Of a stretch of 32,534 nt of DNA, positions 8,652-13,977 are shown one piece after another. The notes under the pieces were generated by a model. It saw nothing but the letters and a program-made list of their open reading frames with translations. It did no database searches and was not told where the DNA came from. Position 1 is the stretch's first letter; each line of letters opens with the position of its first letter. This stretch comes from Porphyromonadaceae bacterium UBA4277 (GTDB lineage Bacteria > Bacteroidota > Bacteroidia > Bacteroidales > Muribaculaceae). The stretch lies in the NCBI GenBank assembly GCA_002395965.1, contig DGVT01000099.1, positions 246 through 32,779 of the forward strand, given 5' to 3'. The translations under genes were made by a program, and so were the position numbers.

Positions 8652-9557
8652 ATGAAACCAACTTTATTTGTACTGGCAGCCGGCATGGGTAGCCGTTATG
8701 GTGGTCTCAAGCAGCTTGATGGACTGGGTCCGCACGGAGAGACAATCATGGATTATTCGATTTATGACGCTATCAAGAGCGGTTTTGGAAAGGTAGTGTT
8801 TGTGATCCGTAAAGACTTTGAGGACGACTTCCGCTCCAAGATTTTATCGAAATATGAAGGTCACATTCCTGTGGAGGTAGTGTATCAGTCAACAAGCGAT
8901 CTGCCCGAAGGTTTTACCTGCCCTGCCGACCGTGTTAAGCCATGGGGAACCAATCATGCTCTGCTCATGGGTAAAGACGTGATAAAAGAGCCCTTTGCCA
9001 TTATCAACAGTGATGACTACTATGGTCGCAATAGCTTTGAGGTGATGGCTGCCGAGTTGTCGGCCCTGCCCGAAGGTTCAACCAACCACTATAGCATGGT
9101 GGGCTTTATGGTGGGTAACACCATGAGTGAGAGCGGAACAGTGGCTCGTGGTGTGTGTGAGACTAAGGATGGCAACCTAACCGGAGTGGTAGAGCGCACA
9201 TCGATAGGCTATGACGAAAATCACAACATTGCATTCACCGACGAGAATGGGGTAGTGCAGCATCTTGCATTCGACACACCGGTGTCGATGAATTTCTGGG
9301 GATTTACGCCTGATTATTTCAAGTACAGTGAGGACTATTTTGTGAAATTCCTAAAAGAGAATATCGATAAGCCTAAGGCCGAATTCTTTATTCCTACGCT
9401 TGTAAATGATTTGGTTGAGAGTGGCAAGTCGCAGGTGAAAGTGCTGAAGACCGAGTCGAAGTGGTTCGGTGTAACCTATGCTGCCGACCGTCAGGGCGTG
9501 GTCGATAAGTTTGCCGAGCTCCATGCAACTGGAGTGTATCCCGACAAGCTGTTCTAA
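8652..9557 (+). CDS. Sugar-1-phosphate nucleotidyltransferase family protein
   Basis: A 301-residue protein with the nucleotidyltransferase fold. LAAGMGSRYGGLKQLDGLGP (8-27) is the nucleotide-binding loop with the catalytic Arg/Lys, PWGTNHALL (98-106) a second binding loop, and INSDDYYG (118-125) the metal-binding Asp region. It is the third gene of the galK-galM operon, 22 nt after galM and before a terminator. Known relatives join NTPs to sugar 1-phosphates. Because galK makes galactose 1-phosphate and no galT is present, a UTP-dependent hexose-1-phosphate uridylyltransferase role is an attractive inference, not a demonstrated one. The family is clear; substrate is open. Confidence 0.82.
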   Translation: MKPTLFVLAAGMGSRYGGLKQLDGLGPHGETIMDYSIYDAIKSGFGKVVFVIRKDFEDDFRSKILSKYEGHIPVEVVYQSTSDLPEGFTCPADRVKPWGTNHALLMGKDVIKEPFAIINSDDYYGRNSFEVMAAELSALPEGSTNHYSMVGFMVGNTMSESGTVARGVCETKDGNLTGVVERTSIGYDENHNIAFTDENGVVQHLAFDTPVSMNFWGFTPDYFKYSEDYFVKFLKENIDKPKAEFFIPTLVNDLVESGKSQVKVLKTESKWFGVTYAADRQGVVDKFAELHATGVYPDKLF

Positions 9558-9590
9558 GACGATTATTATTCATTGATTGATCGGAGTATT

Positions 9591-9627
9591 AAAGCCGTGG
9601 TTTCGCATTGTTCGAAGCCACGGCTTT
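9591..9627 (+). terminator. Terminator of the galactose operon
   Basis: 15-bp stem (9591-9605 with 9613-9627, one G-T wobble) and a 7-nt loop, 33 nt after the stop of the nucleotidyltransferase gene. The T run is short (TTT then GTAATT). It marks the left edge of the accessory island. Confidence 0.8.
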
Positions 9628-9682
9628 GTAATTACATAAAAAGTACCCTCATTAATAATGTGATGCATGCTATTTGCTTCAG

Positions 9683-9725
9683 AATTCTATAAAAATGCGA
9701 ATTAAGAAATAAAATTCTATAAAAA
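9683..9725. repeat. 13-bp direct repeat upstream of abiEi, possible operator
   Basis: AATTCTATAAAAA occurs at 9683-9695 and again at 9713-9725, exactly 30 bp apart (about three helical turns), just upstream of the abiE promoter. AbiEi antitoxins are known to repress their own promoter through repeated sites; the operator role here is inference. Confidence 0.5.
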
Positions 9726-9746
9726 CAGGCAATATTTGGAGCAATG

Positions 9747-9778
9747 TTTGGTTGAATATAATAAAAAGAGTATTTTTG
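9747..9778 (+). promoter_or_regulatory. Promoter of the abiE-nuclease operon
   Basis: TTTG at 9747-9750, 20-nt spacer, TATTTTTG at 9771-9778: an exact match to the Bacteroidota consensus. The abiEi ATG is 38 nt downstream. Confidence 0.75.
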
Positions 9779-9815
9779 CAATAAATTTAGGCTGGTATTC
9801 ATAAAATAAACGAAG

Positions 9816-10577
9816 ATGGCTACAAAAATACAGCAAATATTATGGTCTGCACCCAACGAATCTGTCTTGTTCGGTTCGTGGCTTTCAAGTCAGGGATTAG
9901 ATGCCCGTGGTCAGTATGCCTATATGAAAAGTGGATGGCTTGACCGTATATCGAAAGGAGTCTATAAGATACATGGGACAGAACCAAGCTTATTTGCTGC
10001 TGTATCGTCATATAACACGCAACTCAGTAAGAGTTGTATTGTAGGTGCATATACAGCTTTGGAACTCCGCGGTTACTCCCATTACCTGTCAATGGGTAAA
10101 CCTGTGGCTTATCTATTTACAGACAAAATCCATAAGTTGCCTTCGTGGTTGCTAAAAGAGGAGTGGAATATGACTATAAAATACATGACCACCTCTTTCC
10201 TGGGTGATGAACTGCTAGGTGTAGAAACCATGACTGTCAATCAGAATGATTTGCTTGTGTCATCACCAGAGCGTGCCATATTGGAGTGTCTGAACTTGCC
10301 AGATGCCTCTTCTTCTTTGCTCGATATCTATTATATCATGGAGGGTATGACTACATTACGTCCCAAGTTGGTTCAAATGTTATTGGAAGCATGCACATCT
10401 CAGAAAGTGAAACGCCTGTTCCTCTATATGGCAGAAAAGGCTGGCCACTCCTGGTATAAGGCTTTGAAACTGGAGAATGTCAATCTTGGTACATCCAGGT
10501 TTATGATCACGCCAACAGGAAAGTACATCAAGAAGTATAACATGACAATCTCAAAAGAACTTGCAGAATATGAATGA
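9816..10577 (+). CDS. abiEi: AbiEi family antitoxin (type IV toxin-antitoxin)
   Basis: 253 residues. The N-terminal part (about 18-55, GSWLSSQGLDARGQYAYMKS then GWLDRISKGVYKI) has the winged-helix layout of AbiEi antitoxins, in which the wing ends in RxxxGxY. It is followed by YTALELRGYSHYL (79-91) and SSPERAILECL (149-159), both typical of the AbiEi C-terminal domain. In characterised systems AbiEi represses the operon through its N-terminal domain and neutralises the toxin without a stable protein complex. Its stop overlaps the start of the AbiEii gene by 8 nt, the usual arrangement. Base composition is more AT-rich than in the flanking housekeeping genes, which suggests horizontal arrival. 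Confidence 0.85.
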   Translation: MATKIQQILWSAPNESVLFGSWLSSQGLDARGQYAYMKSGWLDRISKGVYKIHGTEPSLFAAVSSYNTQLSKSCIVGAYTALELRGYSHYLSMGKPVAYLFTDKIHKLPSWLLKEEWNMTIKYMTTSFLGDELLGVETMTVNQNDLLVSSPERAILECLNLPDASSSLLDIYYIMEGMTTLRPKLVQMLLEACTSQKVKRLFLYMAEKAGHSWYKALKLENVNLGTSRFMITPTGKYIKKYNMTISKELAEYE

Positions 10578-11496
10578 TGTAAAATCAAGTGTTTATGCTC
10601 AGAAAGTAGAACTGCTGCTCCGTCTTATTCCGATAGTGATGGATGAAGGGGTGTTTGCCATACATGGTGGTACTGCCATCAATCTATTCTTGAAGGATTT
10701 GCCACGTTATTCTGTAGATATTGATTTGACCTATATTCCATTGGCTGACCGTCAGACAAGTTTGGATGATATCAATATGCATCTAAAGGCTATCGCGGAA
10801 AATGCTAAGAAAGCTTTCAAAGGAATGCATGTTGTATCCAACTTTAGTACCTGTAAACTGTTGTGCGAGTACCGAGGCAAGCAGGTGAAGATAGAGGTCA
10901 ATCAAACCAAGAGAGGTATTGTGGGCGGTGCTGTTCAATCTTTACCATTGAGTGAGAAGGCACAGGAAGAGTATTCTCTCTTTTGCGAGGCAAATGTTGT
11001 GCCCCTGACTCAATTATATGGTGGCAAGATTGCTGCAGCGTTATCACGTCAGCATCCTCGTGACATGTTTGATGTGAAGTATATGGATATTCCATTGAGT
11101 GAATGCCGAGAGGGACTCATCTTCTGCTTGCTTGGCAGCGACAGACCTATCCACGAATCTTTTGCTCCACGCCTGATTGACCAACGTGAAGCAATGGAAA
11201 ACCAGTTTGCTGGAATGACGGTTATTCCCTTTGCATACGAAGAGTTTGAAGAGACTCGTGCAAAGCTCATTAATAACGTGAAGTCGTTGATAACAGAGGC
11301 GGATAAGAAGTTCTTTATTAGTTTTGAATCTGGACAACCAGAATGGTGCGGGTATGAGTTTGAATACTTCAAGGATTATCCGTCTGTGCAATGGAAACTC
11401 TTCAATCTGAAAAAGCTTGCCAAGCAGAATCCGCAGAAGTTGCAGGAGGAAGTGGAAAAACTAAAAAGAATCCTTAATTTCAGTCATAATAATTAA
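10570..11496 (+). CDS. abiEii: AbiEii family nucleotidyltransferase toxin
   Basis: The ATG at 10570 is preferred over a TTG 9 nt earlier because it overlaps the antitoxin stop as ATGAATGA and gives 308 residues. Motifs of the AbiEii (DNA polymerase beta-like) fold are intact: HGGTAIN (32-38), SVDIDLT with metal-binding Asp50 and Asp52, KIEVNQ (107-112) as the third strand, and LYGGKIAAAL followed by RQHPRDMFD (149-168) with the conserved Lys and Arg-Asp pair. Relatives transfer nucleotides to RNA, including tRNA acceptor ends, and stop growth when phage infects. The toxin looks active, not decayed. It is followed after only 13 nt by a nuclease-like gene. Confidence 0.87.
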   Translation: MNDVKSSVYAQKVELLLRLIPIVMDEGVFAIHGGTAINLFLKDLPRYSVDIDLTYIPLADRQTSLDDINMHLKAIAENAKKAFKGMHVVSNFSTCKLLCEYRGKQVKIEVNQTKRGIVGGAVQSLPLSEKAQEEYSLFCEANVVPLTQLYGGKIAAALSRQHPRDMFDVKYMDIPLSECREGLIFCLLGSDRPIHESFAPRLIDQREAMENQFAGMTVIPFAYEEFEETRAKLINNVKSLITEADKKFFISFESGQPEWCGYEFEYFKDYPSVQWKLFNLKKLAKQNPQKLQEEVEKLKRILNFSHNN

Positions 11497-11509
11497 CAGC
11501 TCACTACTT

Positions 11510-12514
11510 ATGTCATACCAAGATTTTCAAGAGAAGATTTATTCATGCCTGATTAAATACAAGAAGGAAAGCCTTAATATAAATGATAAAGGAACTTCTG
11601 CACATGGAGTTGAACACGATTGTTTATTACCAAAGCCATATTGTTATGCCCAAATACCTGTTATGCTTTATGATGGTATTAAAGAAACTGTCAAAGACAT
11701 TCAAGCTAGCAAGTTTGCATATAAGGCTCACCTTGCTGCTTCTGTGCATGTGGCAAGTTCTCAAACTGCATGTATCAACCTATTTGTACCAATCTTGGAA
11801 AGTGAGTATGCAGACCAAATACTGATAGGAGCCGGTGTCGTACCTAAGGATTTTGACCATATTGATAGAAACCAACTTCGCAAAGGATATTGCTTTGAGT
11901 ATTGGGAGTCAACACTGGAAGGAACAAGAGGGCTTCTTGGAGACCATAGTCCTCATGCTGGTACAGATTCTGATGTTGCCATTGCATATCGCAACAAGAA
12001 CAACAAACTGTGCCTTTGGCTGATAGAACACAAGTTAACGGAGAAAGAATTCACGACATGTGGAGGTTATCGTTCAAAGGGTATTTCTCACTCTGAGAAG
12101 GCATACTGCACTTCTTGTGGTATTGAAGAGATTTTGAAAAGCCATGATAAGTGTTATTACCACAAGCATTGTGGTTACTTTTATTGGAATATTATGGATG
12201 CCCAATCTTCATTCTTCTCTGGTAAATATATAGGCAAAGGCTGTCCGTTTAGAGGCGGCATGAATCAACTTTGGAGAAATCAGTTACTTGCCTTGGAACT
12301 TGAAGAAAGAAGAGTATTTGAAGATGTCTTTTTCTCGGTTGTCTGTCATCCGGAAAATTCTTTTCTTGATAAAACTATGAATGAATATCGGGCACTAACA
12401 AATAACTCTCCTAAGTTCTATGACTTCAAATCAAATACGCTTGTGAATGTAGCTGAAGATTATTTACCTGATTGGGCTAATTGGTATAAGAAAGTGTATT
12501 TCGGAATGGAGTAG
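11510..12514 (+). CDS. PD-(D/E)XK nuclease-like protein, third gene of the abiE operon
   Basis: 334 residues; I do not recognise a named family with certainty. GTDSDVAIAYR (151-161, Asp153 and Asp155) followed by CLWLIEHKLTEKEF (168-181, Glu173-x-Lys175) has the D-(about 17)-E-x-K spacing and hydrophobic strand of a PD-(D/E)XK nuclease core. Behind it is a Cys/His-rich segment: Cys184, Cys200, Cys203, Cys215, His218, His220, Cys221 and Cys245, which could bind a metal. There is no signal peptide or membrane segment. It starts 13 nt after abiEii with no terminator between, so it should be made with the toxin and antitoxin. A defence or restriction role is inferred from fold and context. Confidence 0.7.
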   Translation: MSYQDFQEKIYSCLIKYKKESLNINDKGTSAHGVEHDCLLPKPYCYAQIPVMLYDGIKETVKDIQASKFAYKAHLAASVHVASSQTACINLFVPILESEYADQILIGAGVVPKDFDHIDRNQLRKGYCFEYWESTLEGTRGLLGDHSPHAGTDSDVAIAYRNKNNKLCLWLIEHKLTEKEFTTCGGYRSKGISHSEKAYCTSCGIEEILKSHDKCYYHKHCGYFYWNIMDAQSSFFSGKYIGKGCPFRGGMNQLWRNQLLALELEERRVFEDVFFSVVCHPENSFLDKTMNEYRALTNNSPKFYDFKSNTLVNVAEDYLPDWANWYKKVYFGME

Positions 12515-12543
12515 TGTAATAGCATGATTATAACAAAAAACAA

Positions 12544-12826
12544 ATGATAGAACGACTCAAACAACTAATGACTCTTGAAGCCAGTATGAAAACAACTGTA
12601 TAAAGGAGCGTTTTGAATAAATAGCAGAGATGCTGTTTGAAGGTTTTGTTATTCAAAAGAGAGAGACGAAATATCTCGTTAAAGAGATTGAGTTTTACCT
12701 CTATAACAAGAATCATAGCGATGTTACCACTCATCCACGAGTATCCAAACCGTTATGCTGGTATATTTATGACTTTGGAGTTATTACCTTAACTTTAAGA
12801 GTCGTATTAAATGTGAATACTTAGCA
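12544..12826 (+). pseudogene. Decayed gene remnant, unknown protein family
   Basis: Protein-like sequence is spread over several frames. The piece from 12544 begins MIERLKQL and stops at 12603. A second frame reads ERFE, then TAA at 12618-12620, then IAEMLFEGFVIQK and KEIEFYLYNKNH to about 12779 (CWYIYDFG). The coding sense then continues in a third frame as LNFKSRIKCEY to about 12820. One restored base near 12780 would join the last two. The remaining 3' part is missing and the inverted repeat follows at once. From memory, EIEFYLYNKNH...PLCWY...LNF belongs to a larger Bacteroidota family of unknown function, but I cannot verify that. It is a broken gene at the edge of the island. Confidence 0.6.
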
Positions 12827-12951
12827 ATTAACGTGAGCTTGACAGGAATAATTAACGCGAGTTCGACGAAAATAAGTTGATGTAGCTCAACTTAGGGGGA
12901 GCTGCCCAACACACTGATTTACTGGAAATTTCGTCGAACTCGCGTTAATTA
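12826..12951. repeat. Long inverted repeat with nested hairpin and a degenerate direct copy
   Basis: Two 23-bp arms, 12849-12871 and 12929-12951, are perfect reverse complements (core TTAACGCGAGTTCGACGAAA). The 57-nt interval holds a second perfect 8-bp stem (12873-12880 with 12887-12894). A degenerate direct copy of the left arm starts exactly 24 bp earlier at 12826 (AATTAACGTGAGCTTGAC). This may be a mobile-element end or a small palindromic repeat element; a simple terminator is less likely because the loop is long. No target-site duplication or transposase was found. Confidence 0.7.
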
Positions 12952-12995
12952 AAAAATATAGAGTTGGTTATCGATTTCTCTGTCGTGTCGAGGTG

Positions 12996-13511
12996 TTATT
13001 CAGAGCATAGTTTTTGAATGGTGCCTTTGTCCAAACCCTTGAATGAGCCAATGGTAGTAACCATCTCGCTGCTTGTGAGTTTCTTGACTTCCAGGTTGGT
13101 GTAGTCGGATGCTATGCCTAAGAACTCGCTCTTCATGTTTGGCATTTCCTTGGCTAATTCTTGCTTCATGACATGGTTCATTTTGTCGGCAAGTTTCTTG
13201 TTAGAGGCTTTCATGTCGATGTCGTCGTAGAAGTCGGCCTTGGCAGTGTTGATTTTCATGCGCAGGCTCTTGCCGTCGAATGTATAGGAGCCCGGGCAAT
13301 CATTGCCATCATAACCGTGCCGCGTTCGATTTCCTGTTCGAGATACATAAACATGATGCAGCTTCCATTAGTTTCAAAACTTGTCATGATGGTTACGGTG
13401 GCTCCGTTTTTGCTCTCGGTCTCGGCAGCCCAGTCTCGTGACGTGATTGACTGTGCGCTGATTGAGATGATGCTTGCCAGCATCATTAGCCATGAATAAT
13501 AACTTTTTCAT
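12996..13511 (-). pseudogene. Frameshifted gene for a secreted lipocalin-like protein
   Basis: The minus strand starts at an ATG at 13511 with MKKLLFMA, then shifts frame (around 13485) into MLASIISISAQ, together forming a signal peptide. The sequence continues SITSRDWAAETES to TVMMAMIA near 13290, where a second one-base shift moves the sense into PGSYTFDGKSLRMKINTAK and on to the stop at 12996 (QKLCSE). The joined product would be about 170 residues, with a strand-rich middle and a YTFDGKSL turn like that of small secreted Bacteroidota proteins of unknown function. The second shift lies in a CCCGGGC run, so an assembly error is possible; two independent shifts favour real decay. Confidence 0.65.
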
Positions 13512-13632
13512 AATGAGTGAAATTAAAAATGGAATTTCAAGTTTATAAAGTTTGATAGCATTATAATCGTGAATTGAATAATGCTAATCGTCTCATCTGA
13601 ATTTTGTTTTCGGTTAATGTCAAGGATGAGAA

Positions 13633-13794
13633 CTATTCTCTTTTTGTTGAGGCACTTTTGCGGTCTTTATGCTTCTGCTTTCGTTTTTTTAATTCATAAA
13701 TCACACTGAATATGCTCACGAGCACTCCTATCAGTCCCATCAGCAGGCAGATGAGTTGAAAGTTTTCTTTACAGAAAGATGTAAAAGCGTCCAT
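13633..13794 (-). CDS. Small single-pass membrane protein, unknown function
   Basis: 53 residues from the ATG at 13794 (MDAFTSF). A start 24 nt upstream would overlap the -7 box and is rejected. One hydrophobic segment (about residues 10-32, LICLLMGLIGVLVSIFSVIY) is followed by a strongly basic tail (ELKKRKQKHKDRKS), which predicts the C terminus in the cytoplasm. No family is recognised. It stands alone, divergent from feoAB and upstream of the frameshifted gene on the same strand. Confidence 0.5.
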   Translation of the reverse strand: MDAFTSFCKENFQLICLLMGLIGVLVSIFSVIYELKKRKQKHKDRKSASTKRE

Positions 13795-13815
13795 AAGAAA
13801 GATAGTATAATTGTG

Positions 13816-13823
13816 CAAATGTA
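13816..13823 (-). promoter_or_regulatory. -7 box for the small membrane protein gene
   Basis: Minus-strand TACATTTG, an exact TAnnTTTG match, 21 nt before the chosen ATG at 13794. A -33 element is not evident. Confidence 0.45.
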
Positions 13824-13919
13824 GTAATTATTTCTTTATGAACATTCACATTGTTGACGTTTTTTAATAGTGAGATTTGTAGCGACGCATGGCGCAGTTA
13901 AAATCCCCATTTTTAGGGA

Positions 13920-13950
13920 TTGTGCGAGAACGGTAGGTTGCATAATTTTG
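13920..13950 (+). promoter_or_regulatory. Promoter of feoAB
   Basis: TTG at 13920-13922, 20-nt spacer, TAATTTTG at 13943-13950. It lies inside the upstream extension of the feoB frame, so translation must start downstream, at the ATG at 13978. No clear Fur box was seen. Confidence 0.6.
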
Positions 13951-13977
13951 CAATCGGTAAAAAAGATAAATGCATCA

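Noticed and set aside
12528..12824. Short open frames on both strands read as intact small genes
   Set aside because: The plus-strand coding sense is spread over three frames with a stop and a shift, so a remnant explains it better; the minus-strand frame has no support.
12849..12951. The inverted repeat as an integron attC site
   Set aside because: The arms are perfectly paired without extrahelical bases, the outer ends do not match the RYYYAAC/GTTRRRY rule, and no integrase or cassette array is present.
12849..12951. The inverted repeat as an ordinary intrinsic terminator of the abiE operon
   Set aside because: The 57-nt loop and 330-nt distance from the nuclease stop are unusual, although AAAAAA follows the right arm; termination could still be a side effect.
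13870..13977. Upstream 36-codon extension of feoB
   Set aside because: It contains the promoter (13920-13950), and the FeoA domain begins at the downstream ATG.
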